A stretch of DNA of 23,378 bases from Burkholderiales bacterium (GCA_947462175.1 CANHOE010000004.1:1-23378), one strand, 5' to 3'. Shown: positions 1 to 7,787, numbered from the stretch's first letter. Numbers and translations: made by a program. The notes: generated by a model not told the origin, from the letters alone.

Positions 1-473
1 AGGCGGGGGTTGCGTCCCTGGGCGCAGGCAGTGCCTTTCGCTACATCGCCGAGGCCGGCATCAATGCCCGCGAGCACCACGAAGGCACTTTGACCGAGCA
101 CATCGATCGCAACACCTGGATCACGATGAGCGTGCAGCGCAGCGTCGACGAGGTTCAGTCGCGCCTGCAGGGCGGTCTGGCGATCCTGGCCACCGTCGGA
201 TCTACGGCGCCTTTCATTGGCTTGTTCGGCACTGTCTGGGGCATCTACCACGCGTTGACCGCGATCGGGGTTGCAGGCCAGGCAAGCATCGACAAGGTGG
301 CCGGACCCGTGGGCGAAGCGCTGATCATGACGGCGATTGGCCTGGCGGTGGCGGTACCGGCGGTGCTGGGCTACAACGCGCTGGTGCGCCGCAACAAGGT
401 CACGATGGACGCGGTGCGCGGCTTCGCTGCCGACCTCCACGGCATCCTGCTGGGCGCAAAGAACCTGCGCTGA
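1..473 (+). CDS. exbB: ExbB/TolQ/MotA-family proton channel protein (5' end outside window)
   Basis: The reading frame is open from base 3, so the gene starts upstream of the window and 156 codons are visible. The protein is the C-terminal part of an ExbB/TolQ/MotA-family inner-membrane protein. It shows the family's conserved block GGLAILATVGSTAPFIGLFG followed by GTVWGIYHAL, then a last membrane segment (EALIMTAIGLAVAVPAVLGY). ExbB forms the pentameric proton channel that, with ExbD, energises TonB for uptake of iron complexes and similar ligands across the outer membrane. Two exbD genes follow directly (gaps of 30 and 27 bases), so this is one transcription unit; a tonB gene would be expected upstream but is not visible. 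A TTG at 90 could be called as a start but would cut off conserved sequence. TolQ is less likely because no tolR/tolA follows. Confidence 0.9.
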   Translation, partial: AGVASLGAGSAFRYIAEAGINAREHHEGTLTEHIDRNTWITMSVQRSVDEVQSRLQGGLAILATVGSTAPFIGLFGTVWGIYHALTAIGVAGQASIDKVAGPVGEALIMTAIGLAVAVPAVLGYNALVRRNKVTMDAVRGFAADLHGILLGAKNLR

Positions 474-503
474 CACGCCGTTCAACTGGCACACAACCCG
501 CTC

Positions 504-929
504 ATGGCCCTCCAACTGCGCTCAGGCAACGACGACGAAGACGTCATTTCCAGCATCAACACCACGCCGCTGGTGGATGTGATGCTGGTGCTCTTGATCA
601 TCTTTCTGATCACCATACCCGTGGTCACGCAGACGGTGCCGCTGTCCTTGCCCAAAGAGGTCAACCTGCCCCGCCAGACCAAGCCCGAGAACATCGAGAT
701 CTCGGTCGATCGCCAGGGCGTCGTTTACTGGAATGCGCAGCCGCTGGCCGACCACGCGGCGTTGGTCGAGCGTCTGAAGGCTGCGGCGGCACAGAGTCCG
801 CAGCCGGAAATCCAGGTGCGCGGTGACATGAAGGCACGCTACGAGACGGTGGGCCGTGTGGTCCATGCCTGCCAGCGCGCCGGCATCGTCAAGGTCGGAT
901 TCGTCACCGAGCCACCGCCGAACTCCTGA
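504..929 (+). CDS. exbD: ExbD/TolR-family biopolymer transport protein (first of two)
   Basis: This 141-residue protein has the ExbD layout: a short cytoplasmic N-terminus, one membrane helix at about residues 24-42, and a periplasmic domain. The motif SSINTTPLVDVMLVLLIIFL carries the membrane aspartate (Asp25) which in ExbD/TolR proteins takes part in proton translocation. The protein should pair with the ExbB encoded just upstream and pass the proton motive force to TonB. A second, clearly related exbD follows after 27 bases. An exbB-exbD1-exbD2 order is known from some proteobacteria (Xanthomonas, for example), where the second copy can have a specialised role. Which of the two is the main partner here cannot be told from sequence. 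Confidence 0.92.
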   Translation: MALQLRSGNDDEDVISSINTTPLVDVMLVLLIIFLITIPVVTQTVPLSLPKEVNLPRQTKPENIEISVDRQGVVYWNAQPLADHAALVERLKAAAAQSPQPEIQVRGDMKARYETVGRVVHACQRAGIVKVGFVTEPPPNS

Positions 930-956
930 CGGCTGCTCGCATCGAAAGAACGAATC

Positions 957-1382
957 ATGGCAATGCACATCGGCTCCGGCCGCAGCGACGAACCCGAAGT
1001 GATCATGGACATCAACACCACGCCGCTGATCGACGTGATGCTGGTGCTGATCATCATGCTGATCATCACGATCCCCGTACAGCTGCATGCCGTGAACCTG
1101 AACATGCCTCAGGCCAGCGCGCCGCCGCTGGTCAAGCCGGAGGTCATCACGCTCGACATCGAGGCCGGCGGCACGTTGCTGTGGAACGGCGAGACGCTGC
1201 CCGATCGGGCAGCGCTGGAGGCGAAACTAAAGGCGGCAGCGGCCCAACCCGATCAACCCGAACTGCACCTGAGGGCGAACCGGGCCGTTGAGTACGGCGT
1301 CGTCGCGATGGTGCTGGCAAGTGCACAGCGCCTCGGCGTGACCAAGCTGGGCATGGTCGGCAACGAGCAGTTCGGGCCCTGA
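957..1382 (+). CDS. exbD: ExbD/TolR-family biopolymer transport protein (second of two)
   Basis: This is a second 141-residue ExbD, related to its neighbour: MDINTTPLIDVMLVLIIMLI is the membrane segment, with the proton-path aspartate at Asp26, and a periplasmic domain of about 95 residues follows. Equal length and strong similarity of the N-terminal third suggest tandem duplication followed by divergence of the periplasmic halves. It ends the + strand exbB-exbD-exbD unit. A strong hairpin begins 5 bases after the stop and the adk gene converges from the other side. The start ATG at 957 is preceded by GAAAGAACGAATC, a weak Shine-Dalgarno match; the alternative Met at residue 3 would change little. 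Confidence 0.92.
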   Translation: MAMHIGSGRSDEPEVIMDINTTPLIDVMLVLIIMLIITIPVQLHAVNLNMPQASAPPLVKPEVITLDIEAGGTLLWNGETLPDRAALEAKLKAAAAQPDQPELHLRANRAVEYGVVAMVLASAQRLGVTKLGMVGNEQFGP

Positions 1383-1386
1383 AAAT

Positions 1387-1427
1387 CCAAAGCCCCGGGC
1401 TCGCGCGATGCGAGTCGGGGGCTTTGG
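1387..1427. terminator. Hairpin terminator between convergent exbD and adk
   Basis: The arms CCAAAGCCCC and GGGGCTTTGG enclose a second stem, CTCGC/GCGAG. The hairpin starts 5 bases after the exbD stop and ends 30 bases before the end of adk on the other strand. It has A-rich sequence before it and only a short T run, so it can plausibly stop transcription from both sides. Confidence 0.8.
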
Positions 1428-1457
1428 TGCTTGGCGGCGCCGGCCGTCAGCGTGGCA

Positions 1458-2111
1458 TCACGAGAGCGCTTGCAACGCCCGCGTGGTGATCTCGTCGACG
1501 CTGCCCGTGCCACTGATCTTGCGGTACTTCGGCGCCACCGGGTCGCCCGAGGCAGACCAGTCCGAGTAGTAAGACACCAGCGGCCGCGTCTGCTTCTGAT
1601 AGACGTCCAGGCGCTTCTTGACAGTTTCTTCCTTGTCGTCGTCGCGCTGGATCAAAGGTTCGCCAGTGACATCGTCAATGCCTGCGACCTTCGGTGGGTT
1701 GAACTTGATGTGGTACGTCCGTCCCGAGACCAGGTGTGCGCGGCGGCCGCTCATGCGCTCGATGATGGCTTCGTCGGGCACATCGATTTCGAGCACGATA
1801 TCGAGGTTCACGCTGGCAGCCTTCATGGCATCTGCCTGCACGATGGTGCGGGGAAAGCCGTCGAACAGGAAGCCGTTCGCACAGTCGGGCTGGGCCAGGC
1901 GCTCCTTGACCAGGCCGATGATGATGTCGTCACCGACCAGACCGCCCGAGTCCATCACCTTCTTCGCGGCAATGCCCAGCGGCGTGCCGGCCTTGACCGC
2001 AGCGCGCAACATGTCACCTGTGGAAATCTGCGGAATGCCGAATTTCTTGCAGATGAAGGTGGCTTGGGTGCCTTTGCCTGCGCCGGGCGCGCCCAACAAA
2101 ATCAATCTCAT
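1458..2111 (-). CDS. adk: Adenylate kinase
   Basis: Adenylate kinase interconverts ATP + AMP and 2 ADP in the cytoplasm. The 217-residue product is the usual size of the long bacterial form. The Walker A loop GAPGAGKGTQ is at residues 7-16, the AMP-binding region contains STGDMLR, and the motif DGFPRT is present. The LID domain is of the long type but lacks the four zinc-binding cysteines of Gram-positive enzymes. The start was set at the ATG at 2111, where the family consensus MRLILLGAPG begins and AAGGAC stands upstream as ribosome binding site; the 22 extra residues of the longer open frame are not conserved. It is the last gene of the exbB-exbD-lpxK-Trm112-kdsB-adk series, 107 bases after kdsB. 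Confidence 0.97.
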   Translation of the reverse strand: MRLILLGAPGAGKGTQATFICKKFGIPQISTGDMLRAAVKAGTPLGIAAKKVMDSGGLVGDDIIIGLVKERLAQPDCANGFLFDGFPRTIVQADAMKAASVNLDIVLEIDVPDEAIIERMSGRRAHLVSGRTYHIKFNPPKVAGIDDVTGEPLIQRDDDKEETVKKRLDVYQKQTRPLVSYYSDWSASGDPVAPKYRKISGTGSVDEITTRALQALS

Positions 2112-2178
2112 GCGTGTCCTTGTGGTCCGGTCGATGGTGTCGCGGTGCTCCGACAGACGTTCGAAGCCAGACTGCATA

Positions 2179-2205
2179 GTTTAAAACCGAACGGTGCGGT
2201 TGTCG
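2179..2205 (-). terminator. Possible weak terminator between kdsB and adk
   Basis: Read on the - strand, AACCG and CGGTT form a 5-bp stem with a 7-base loop and are followed by TTTTAAA. The stem is short, so this may attenuate rather than end transcription from kdsB into adk. Confidence 0.3.
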
Positions 2206-2218
2206 GCAGGGTGTCTGC

Positions 2219-2980
2219 CTAGGTGCTGCTCACCAGAAGTTGCCGAACACGCGCCAGATCTTCGGGCGTGTCCACGCCGGTGGCTGCGGCGAAGGCGCTC
2301 CGGTACACCGCGATGCGCTCGCCATGCCACAGCACCCGGAGTTGTTCCAGTGATTCGATCTGTTCCAGCGGGCTGACGGCCAGCATCGGAAATCTCCGCA
2401 GGAAGCCGGCACGGTAGGCGTAGATGCCGATGTGGCGCAACGGCGCGATGCTGCCGATGGCCGGTGCGCCGAGCGAACTGCCATCGCGCCACCACGGGAT
2501 CGGTGCCCGGGAAAAGTACAGCGCCCGGCCGGCCTGGTCGCACACCACCTTGACGACGTTGGGATTGCCGAGATCGCGAGGGTCGTCGATCTCGTGTGCG
2601 GCAGTGCCGGCGACGCACTCCGGATGCCCCGGCAACGTACTCGCGACGGCATCGATCAAGGCTGGCTCGATCAGTGGCTCATCGCCTTGCACGTTGACGA
2701 CCACCGCGTCGCCATCGAGGCCGAGTTGCTCGCACGCTTCGGCCAGCCGGTCGCTGCCGTTGGCGTGATCGCGGCGGGTCAGGATCGCCTCGATCTGATG
2801 CGCCTGACAGGCGGCGACGATGACTGGATCGTCGGCTGCCACCACGATCTGTGTCGCCGACGACCGAGCCGCCTGCCGCGCCACCCTCACCACCATGGGC
2901 ACCCCGCCGATGTCGGCCAGTGGTTTTCCGGGCAGGCGTGTTGACGCCATGCGCGCCGGGATCAGCACCGAAAAGCCCAT
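2219..2980 (-). CDS. kdsB: 3-deoxy-manno-octulosonate cytidylyltransferase (CMP-Kdo synthetase)
   Basis: KdsB activates Kdo with CTP to CMP-Kdo, the donor for the inner core of lipopolysaccharide. The 253-residue protein opens with FSVLIPARMASTRLPGKPL, the nucleotide-binding signature of the family, and contains VVNVQGDEPLI, the conserved block with the catalytic-site aspartate. Later family blocks such as ALYFSRAPIPW and HIGIYAYRAGFL are also present. The ATG at 2980 was chosen because the family begins at this point; the upstream 32 residues of the longer frame are unlike the family. The start lies 13 bases after the stop of the Trm112-like gene. The order lpxK - Trm112 - kdsB resembles the lpxK-ycaR-kdsB region of E. 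coli and ties the unit to lipid A-Kdo synthesis. Confidence 0.97.
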   Translation of the reverse strand: MGFSVLIPARMASTRLPGKPLADIGGVPMVVRVARQAARSSATQIVVAADDPVIVAACQAHQIEAILTRRDHANGSDRLAEACEQLGLDGDAVVVNVQGDEPLIEPALIDAVASTLPGHPECVAGTAAHEIDDPRDLGNPNVVKVVCDQAGRALYFSRAPIPWWRDGSSLGAPAIGSIAPLRHIGIYAYRAGFLRRFPMLAVSPLEQIESLEQLRVLWHGERIAVYRSAFAAATGVDTPEDLARVRQLLVSST

Positions 2981-2993
2981 CCGCTGCACGGGT

Positions 2994-3224
2994 TCAGGCA
3001 GCGTCTGGCGCCGAAGGCTTCGGGAAGACGGGTGGCGGCGGCGGCTCGTTGCCGATCGCGCGGGCCTCGCCTTCAAGCATCACCGGGATGCCGTCTCGCA
3101 CGGGAAACGCCAGCCTATCGGCGTGACAGACCAGTTCCTGGCGTTCCTGGTGCGGGGGGCGCCAGTGGTCCAACGGCCCCTTGCACAGCGGGCAAACCAG
3201 CAGGTCAAGCAGTCGTGTCTCCAT
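2994..3224 (-). CDS. Trm112/UPF0434 (YcaR-like) small protein
   Basis: This 76-residue protein begins METRLLDLLVCPLCKGPL, with the CPxC pair of Trm112-type proteins, followed by a later cysteine (LVCHADRLAFPVRDGIPVML). The family is usually about 60 residues; the extra C-terminal tail here is proline-rich (EPPPPPVFPKP). In eukaryotes and archaea, Trm112 is an activator subunit of methyltransferases. The role of the short bacterial homologues is not settled, though they are commonly found between lpxK and kdsB, as here. The start overlaps the end of lpxK by 20 bases, indicating translational coupling. Only one CxxC pair is visible, so full zinc binding is doubtful. Confidence 0.88.
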   Translation of the reverse strand: METRLLDLLVCPLCKGPLDHWRPPHQERQELVCHADRLAFPVRDGIPVMLEGEARAIGNEPPPPPVFPKPSAPDAA

Positions 3225-4269
3225 CGGAGGTCCTGGTCGTGAAACGGGGGGGCAGCAAGGCCAGCAAGGCCGCGTCGAAGGCTTTACTGGCGCTGAAGTC
3301 TAGCGGTGCGACCCAGATGCGGGTCGACGCGCCTTGCGCTGCCAGGCACTCGGGCCGCAGTTTCACAGCGTCCTTCTCGGTGACGACGACATCGGTCGCA
3401 TCGGCTGGCCAGGGGAGGGTGGTGTAGTCGTGGTGATCGGGCAGTGGCAGTGGGGTGATGTCTAGGCCCGCGGCGCGCAGCATGCTGAAGAAGCGATCGG
3501 GCTGCGACACGCCAGCGGCTGCAAGCACGTGCGTTCGACTTGCGGACAGAGCCGCCAGGCATGGCATCGTCGCGGCCTGACCTGCCCACCAGTCAGCCAG
3601 CGCGACCAGACCCGCCAGCTGCCTGCGTGCCAGATGCCCGGGCCACGCGGTCGATGGCTGTGACGCGTTGTAGAGAACCACAGTGTTCGGCGGCACATGC
3701 GGTGTCAAGGGTTCTCTCAATGGACCCGCGGGCAGCATCCAGCCGTTGCCCGCACCCCGGTCGTCGAACACCACCACCTGTGCGACACGTGGCAGCCGCA
3801 TGTGCTGAAGCCCGTCGTCGCTGACCAGCACGTCGATGTCGGGATGCGCCGCCAGTGCCATCCGTGCTGCCGCGACCCGATCGACCCCCACGAATACAGG
3901 TACGCCCAGGCGCAGACGCAGCAGCAGCGGCTCGTCGCCGGCCTCAGTGGCCGCCGTGGTCGGGTGCACCTCCATCACCACGCTGGCATCGCTGCGTCGG
4001 CCATGGCCGCGCGAAATGACGCCAGGCGTGTGTCCGCAGGCCTGAAGCCACCTGACCACGGCCATCACCGTGGGCGTCTTGCCTGCGCCGCCGGCGATCA
4101 GGTTGCCGACGACAACCACCGGAACCGGCAGCACCTGAGGCCGCAACAGCTGCATCCGGTACAGCGTCTGGCGCAGCGCTACCAGCATTGCAAACACCAT
4201 CGACAGCGGCCACAGCGCGAGGGCTGTGACTCCTCGGCGCAGCCAGGCGCGTTGCAGCGCCGCTTCCAT
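3205..4269 (-). CDS. lpxK: Tetraacyldisaccharide 4'-kinase (lipid A 4'-kinase)
   Basis: LpxK phosphorylates the 4' position of the tetraacyldisaccharide-1-phosphate to make lipid IVA, at the inner face of the inner membrane. The roughly 354-residue product has an N-terminal hydrophobic helix (residues about 15-35) and the family P-loop GNLIAGGAGKTPTV, followed by ISRGHGRR. The block DVLVSDDGLQHMRLPR is also characteristic. The start can be GTG at 4272 or ATG at 4269; AAGG stands at suitable distance from both, and I prefer the ATG. It follows exbD by about 20 bases and overlaps the Trm112-like gene, so it is the middle of a probable envelope operon. Confidence 0.96.
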   Translation of the reverse strand: MEAALQRAWLRRGVTALALWPLSMVFAMLVALRQTLYRMQLLRPQVLPVPVVVVGNLIAGGAGKTPTVMAVVRWLQACGHTPGVISRGHGRRSDASVVMEVHPTTAATEAGDEPLLLRLRLGVPVFVGVDRVAAARMALAAHPDIDVLVSDDGLQHMRLPRVAQVVVFDDRGAGNGWMLPAGPLREPLTPHVPPNTVVLYNASQPSTAWPGHLARRQLAGLVALADWWAGQAATMPCLAALSASRTHVLAAAGVSQPDRFFSMLRAAGLDITPLPLPDHHDYTTLPWPADATDVVVTEKDAVKLRPECLAAQGASTRIWVAPLDFSASKAFDAALLALLPPRFTTRTSDGDTTA

Positions 4270-4288
4270 CACGCCCGGCCTTGACGGC

Positions 4289-4723
4289 TCAACGGCCCGC
4301 CTCGGGCGTGTTGCGTTGCGCCGCGAAGGTCAGGCGCGGCAGGCCGGCGCGCCGCGCGGCGTCCATCACATTGACCACCGATTGGTAGGCGGCGGTCGCG
4401 TCGGCGGACACGATGATCGGCGTGTCACCCGGGCCACCTGCGGCCTTGCCAAGCTCCATCGTCAGCAGTTCGACGCTGCGACCGTCTACCGCGCGTCCGT
4501 TGACGGCGTAGCGTCCATCGGCAGAGACGGCAACGATCACCTCACGATTGCGATCACGTGCCTTGTCGGCATCGGCAGAGGGCAGGTTGACCTGCAGTTC
4601 GGTGAACTTGGAGTACGTGGTCGACAGCATCAGGAAGATGAGCACCACCAGCAGTACGTCGATGAACGGGATCAGGTTGATCTCCGGCTCTTCCGGCCGC
4701 GCCTTGCGGAAGTTCATCGCCAT
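4289..4723 (-). CDS. exbD: ExbD/TolR-family biopolymer transport protein
   Basis: The 144-residue protein has the ExbD design: a cytoplasmic N-terminus, the helix INLIPFIDVLLVVLIFLMLS with the proton-path aspartate (Asp22), and a periplasmic domain. It is distinct from the two exbD genes at the start of the window: it has LIPFIDVLLV where those have NTTPL(V/I)DVMLV. It starts 6 bases after the stop of its exbB partner, so the pair is co-transcribed. Linkage of this exbBD pair to lpxK, kdsB and adk is common in Burkholderiales and suggests a general envelope function, though the ligand transported is unknown. ATG codons at residues 1 and 3 are both usable. Confidence 0.93.
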   Translation of the reverse strand: MAMNFRKARPEEPEINLIPFIDVLLVVLIFLMLSTTYSKFTELQVNLPSADADKARDRNREVIVAVSADGRYAVNGRAVDGRSVELLTMELGKAAGGPGDTPIIVSADATAAYQSVVNVMDAARRAGLPRLTFAAQRNTPEAGR

Positions 4724-4729
4724 GGTGGG

Positions 4730-5365
4730 TCAGCTCGCGATGCGCGGGACGGCGAAGCGCATCAGGTGCGGCGTCAGGCGGTCGCAGGCCTGCTCAAGGT
4801 CGAGCGTGTACGAATCGACCAGGCCTCGAAAGTGGCGGTAGGCAATCAGCGACGGAATCGCCACCATCAGCCCGAATGCGGTGTTGTAGAGCGCCACCGA
4901 AATGCCGTGCGCCAGCGCAGCGGGGTTGCCGCCACCGGTCGGTGCCTGCGAGCCGAAGATCTCGATCATGCCGATCACCGTGCCCAGCAACCCCAGCAGC
5001 GGTGCGGCTGATGCGATCGTACCCAGCGGGCTCAGGTACTTCTCGAGACGGTGTACTGCGGCGCGGCCCGACGATTCGAACACCTCGCGCAAGGCCTCTT
5101 CGGTAATGCGAGGCTCGGCAACGACCGCACGCACTCCGCTGGCGAGCACCTTGCCCAGTACCGAGTTGTCGGCCAGCCGGTTGACCACGTCAGCTGAGGG
5201 CAGGCTGGCACGGGTGACTGAAACCACTTCCTCCAGCAGACGTGGCGGTATGACCTTCGACGACCGAAGGCTCACGAGCCTTTCGAAGATCAAGGCCAGG
5301 GCTGCCACCGAGCAAAAAATCAAGGGCCAGATCGGCCATCCAGCGGCTTGTATGATCGAAATCAC
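4730..5365 (-). CDS. exbB: ExbB/TolQ/MotA-family proton channel protein
   Basis: The 211-residue protein has an N-terminal membrane helix (PIWPLIFCSVAALALIFERL), a cytoplasmic helical region, and two C-terminal helices. The family block TIASAAPLLGLLGTVIGMIE is followed by the last helix VALYNTAFGLMVAIPSLIAY. It is the channel partner of the ExbD encoded 6 bases downstream and heads the probable operon exbB-exbD-lpxK-Trm112-kdsB-adk. The start is a GTG at 5365 with GGAAAG upstream. The position of the first helix close to the N-terminus fits ExbB of about 210 residues, so no longer start is needed. Confidence 0.94.
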   Translation of the reverse strand: MISIIQAAGWPIWPLIFCSVAALALIFERLVSLRSSKVIPPRLLEEVVSVTRASLPSADVVNRLADNSVLGKVLASGVRAVVAEPRITEEALREVFESSGRAAVHRLEKYLSPLGTIASAAPLLGLLGTVIGMIEIFGSQAPTGGGNPAALAHGISVALYNTAFGLMVAIPSLIAYRHFRGLVDSYTLDLEQACDRLTPHLMRFAVPRIAS

Positions 5366-5723
5366 TTCGGTACTTTCCGCGCTCTGGCGTGAAACAACGG
5401 GGGCTTTCGCGGTGGATTATGGCCTCGCCGCAGAGGGTACATACCGGTCTCGCCAGGCCTTGTCCAACGAACCCTGCCGCATGCGGTGACGCCATCGCCG
5501 TTTGGCTGTCCCGCGGTCCCGCGTCAGTCCCATGATTTCCACTGAATCTGTTGATAACTTTGTGGATATCTGTTTGGGTAGATCCGGAAAACCTTGATCT
5601 CGCAGCGTTTCGCACACATTGCCCCATCTTTGAGCAGGCATAACTACATGCAAATCAACAGCTTGCGACTTTGTGAAGATCGTGTGACCGACGCCATGGA
5701 CCGCCCAGCGCGGTGGGCTGCGG
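5366..5723. other. Divergent intergenic region exbB / xseA
   Basis: About 360 bases separate the divergent exbB and xseA genes and must hold both promoters. I found no convincing protein gene. The stretch 5549-5569 carries two near-matches to the DnaA box (TGTTGATAA and TGTGGATAT). A 40-codon open frame (5648-5770, ATG start) overlaps the possible GTG start of xseA, but nothing in its sequence supports it as a protein. Confidence 0.5.
5549..5569 (+). promoter_or_regulatory. Pair of DnaA-box-like 9-mers
   Basis: TGTTGATAA (5549-5557) and TGTGGATAT (5561-5569) each differ by one base from TGTGGATAA, the complement of the E. coli DnaA box TTATCCACA. They have the same orientation and are 12 bases apart. 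They could bind DnaA for regulation of exbB or xseA. There is no AT-rich unwinding element or replication gene near, so this is not presented as an origin. Confidence 0.35.
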
Positions 5724-7061
5724 TTGTGGACTTCTCGACCCGCACCGACATTGGGTTCGCGCGTGGTTGAGCCACAAGACGCTGGCGTTTCGCGCGTTGT
5801 CTGGGGCGTGGCGGCGCTGATTCACGCCATCAGCGATACCTTGGCCGCGCGCTTCGCGGCCTGCACTGTGCGCGGCGAGCTGTCCGGCTACACACGGGCC
5901 GCCAGCGGGCATTGCTACTTCACCCTGAAAGACGCCAATGGCGATGCCGCAGCGATCCGTTGCGCGATGTTCAAGCGGGCGGCCGGTCTGCTGCAGTTCC
6001 TGCCGGCCGACGGGCAGCAGGTGCAGTTGCGCGGTCGCATCGCGGTCTATGAGCCGCGCGGCGAGTTGCAGTTCATTGTTGAGTCCATGCAGCGCAGCGG
6101 GGACGGGTCGCTGTACGAGCAGTTCCTTCGTCTCAAGCAAAGACTCGAGATAGAAGGCCTGTTCGACACCTCACGCAAGCGGCCCTTGCTGTCCCACCCT
6201 CGGCGGGTCGGCATCGTCACGTCGCTGGGTGGCGCGGTGCTGCACGATGTGGCCACCTCGCTCGCACGCCGCGCGCCGCAGGTCGAGCTGATCGTCTACC
6301 CGAGCCTGGTGCAAGGCAGCGAGGCGCCGGCGGCGCTGGTGGCAGCCATCGAGATGGCTGGCCGAAGGCGGGAGGTCGACACACTGCTGTTGTGCCGTGG
6401 CGGCGGTTCGATCGAGGACCTGTGGGCCTTCAACGACGAGCGTGTCGTGCGCGCCATTGGCGCATGTCCGATTCCCGTCGTCAGCGGTGTTGGGCATGAA
6501 ACCGACACCACGCTGTCCGACTTCGCCGCCGACCTTCGTGCACCCACGCCAACGGCCGCTGCCGAATTGTGCGCGCCGTCCCTCGCAGACAGCCTGTTCG
6601 TGCTCGACGCCGCTGCCGCGGCGATGCGCAGGCGCGTCCGTCGTGCGCTCGACATCGAAGCGCAGCGGCTCGACACGTTGGCGATGCGGTCTTTGCGCCC
6701 CGTCGATGCGGTGCGGCGCCAAGCCCAGGCCCTGAACCTCTGGGCGCTGCGACTCGCTTCCGCCGCGCAGCGGCTGGTTTCGGCCCGCGTGCAGGGCTTG
6801 CAATTGTCTGGCGCGCGCTTTCAACGCGCTGGATTCACCTCGATTCAGGCGGCGGCGCAGCGTCTCGATCGCCTTGAGGCACGGCTGCAAGGGCTCGACC
6901 CGGCCGTGGTGTTGAAGCGCGGTTATGCATGGGTCAGTGACGACGGCGGCAGACCTTTGGTGTCCGCCTCGCAGTTGCGCATCGGCCAGTCGGTTCGCGC
7001 GGTTCTGAGCGATGGCGTGGCAGTGGCGCAAGTCACCGCAGTGACCAAAACCCCGAAGTGA
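5724..7061 (+). CDS. xseA: Exodeoxyribonuclease VII large subunit
   Basis: XseA is the large subunit of exonuclease VII, which with XseB degrades single-stranded DNA from both ends. The product is 445 residues from TTG 5724, or 432 from GTG 5763. The N-terminal OB-fold covers roughly residues 25-125 (VRGELSGYTRAASGHCYFTL). The catalytic domain contains HPRRVGIVTSLGGAVLHDV, LLCRGGGSIEDLWAFNDE and the signature VVSGVGHETDTTLSDFAADL. A long helical region follows, and the end VLKRGYAWVSDDGG is typical. No ATG start exists: an in-frame stop lies at 5685 and the family homology begins after 5763, so GTG 5763 is as likely as TTG 5724. No xseB is in the window. A divergent exbB and a following sodB are the usual neighbours in this order. 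Confidence 0.96.
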   Translation: MWTSRPAPTLGSRVVEPQDAGVSRVVWGVAALIHAISDTLAARFAACTVRGELSGYTRAASGHCYFTLKDANGDAAAIRCAMFKRAAGLLQFLPADGQQVQLRGRIAVYEPRGELQFIVESMQRSGDGSLYEQFLRLKQRLEIEGLFDTSRKRPLLSHPRRVGIVTSLGGAVLHDVATSLARRAPQVELIVYPSLVQGSEAPAALVAAIEMAGRRREVDTLLLCRGGGSIEDLWAFNDERVVRAIGACPIPVVSGVGHETDTTLSDFAADLRAPTPTAAAELCAPSLADSLFVLDAAAAAMRRRVRRALDIEAQRLDTLAMRSLRPVDAVRRQAQALNLWALRLASAAQRLVSARVQGLQLSGARFQRAGFTSIQAAAQRLDRLEARLQGLDPAVVLKRGYAWVSDDGGRPLVSASQLRIGQSVRAVLSDGVAVAQVTAVTKTPK

Positions 7062-7205
7062 TCTGCATCCACCGCCGGCACGACGAACCACAGTGCCCGA
7101 CAGGGATGTGACATGCATGCGCCATCGATCTCGGCGCCGCTGCCTACAATGAGTGAGCAAAATTTCGTTTTCTAATGGGACGAGTCTCCCAATGAAAGGA
7201 CCACG

Positions 7206-7787
7206 ATGGAACACACCCTGCCGGCCTTGCCGTATGCAATCGACGCCTTGGCGCCCCATCTGAGCAAGGAAACACTGGAGTACCACTACGGCAAGCACCA
7301 CAACGCTTACGTGGTGAACCTGAACAACCTGCAAAAGGGAACCGAGTTCGAAAGCCTGAGCCTCGAAGACATCATCAAGAAGTCGTCGGGCGGCATCTAC
7401 AACAACGCCGCACAGATCTGGAACCACACCTTCTTCTGGAACGGCATGAAGCCAGCGGGCGGTGGTGAACCCAAGGGCGCGCTGGCCGCTGCGATCAACG
7501 CGAAGTTCGGCAGCTACGCCGCTTTCAAGGAGGCCTTCGCCAAGAGCGCCGTCGGTAACTTCGGCTCCGGCTGGACTTGGCTGGTCAAGAAGGCCGATGG
7601 CTCGGTCGACATCGTCAACACCGGCGCGGCGGGCACGCCTCTGACCACCGGCGACAAGGCGTTGCTGACTGTGGACGTGTGGGAGCATGCCTACTACATC
7701 GACTACCGCAACCTGCGCCCGAAGTGGGTCGAGACCTTCCTGACGTCGCTGGTGAACTGGGATTTCGCGGAAGCGAATTTCGCCTGA
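7206..7787 (+). CDS. sodB: Superoxide dismutase [Fe]
   Basis: SodB converts superoxide to oxygen and hydrogen peroxide in the cytoplasm. The 193-residue protein has the metal ligands His27, His74, Asp156 and His160, the last two in DVWEHAYYIDY. Gln70 in NNAAQIWNHTFFWNGM, with Gly in the position where Mn enzymes carry their Gln (NFGSGWTWLV), indicates the iron-type enzyme. There is no signal peptide. The ATG follows GAAAGGACCACG as ribosome binding site. A TACAAT hexamer at 7145-7150 could be the -10 element, but I see no good -35. The gene is followed by a strong hairpin terminator. Confidence 0.97.
   Translation: MEHTLPALPYAIDALAPHLSKETLEYHYGKHHNAYVVNLNNLQKGTEFESLSLEDIIKKSSGGIYNNAAQIWNHTFFWNGMKPAGGGEPKGALAAAINAKFGSYAAFKEAFAKSAVGNFGSGWTWLVKKADGSVDIVNTGAAGTPLTTGDKALLTVDVWEHAYYIDYRNLRPKWVETFLTSLVNWDFAEANFA

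Noticed and set aside
1431..2222. 263-codon frame on the + strand
   Set aside because: It lies antisense to adk, whose family motifs are unmistakable; long antisense frames are common at high GC.
5549..5569. Replication origin near the DnaA-box-like motifs
   Set aside because: Only two imperfect boxes, no AT-rich unwinding region, and no dnaA, dnaN or parAB genes around.
7145..7150. TACAAT as sodB -10 element
   Set aside because: No acceptable -35 hexamer at 16-18 bases; too weak to annotate as a promoter.
6171..7688. 505-codon frame on the - strand across xseA and sodB
   Set aside because: It is antisense to two certain genes and has no recognisable domain, only Arg/Gln/His-rich shadow sequence.
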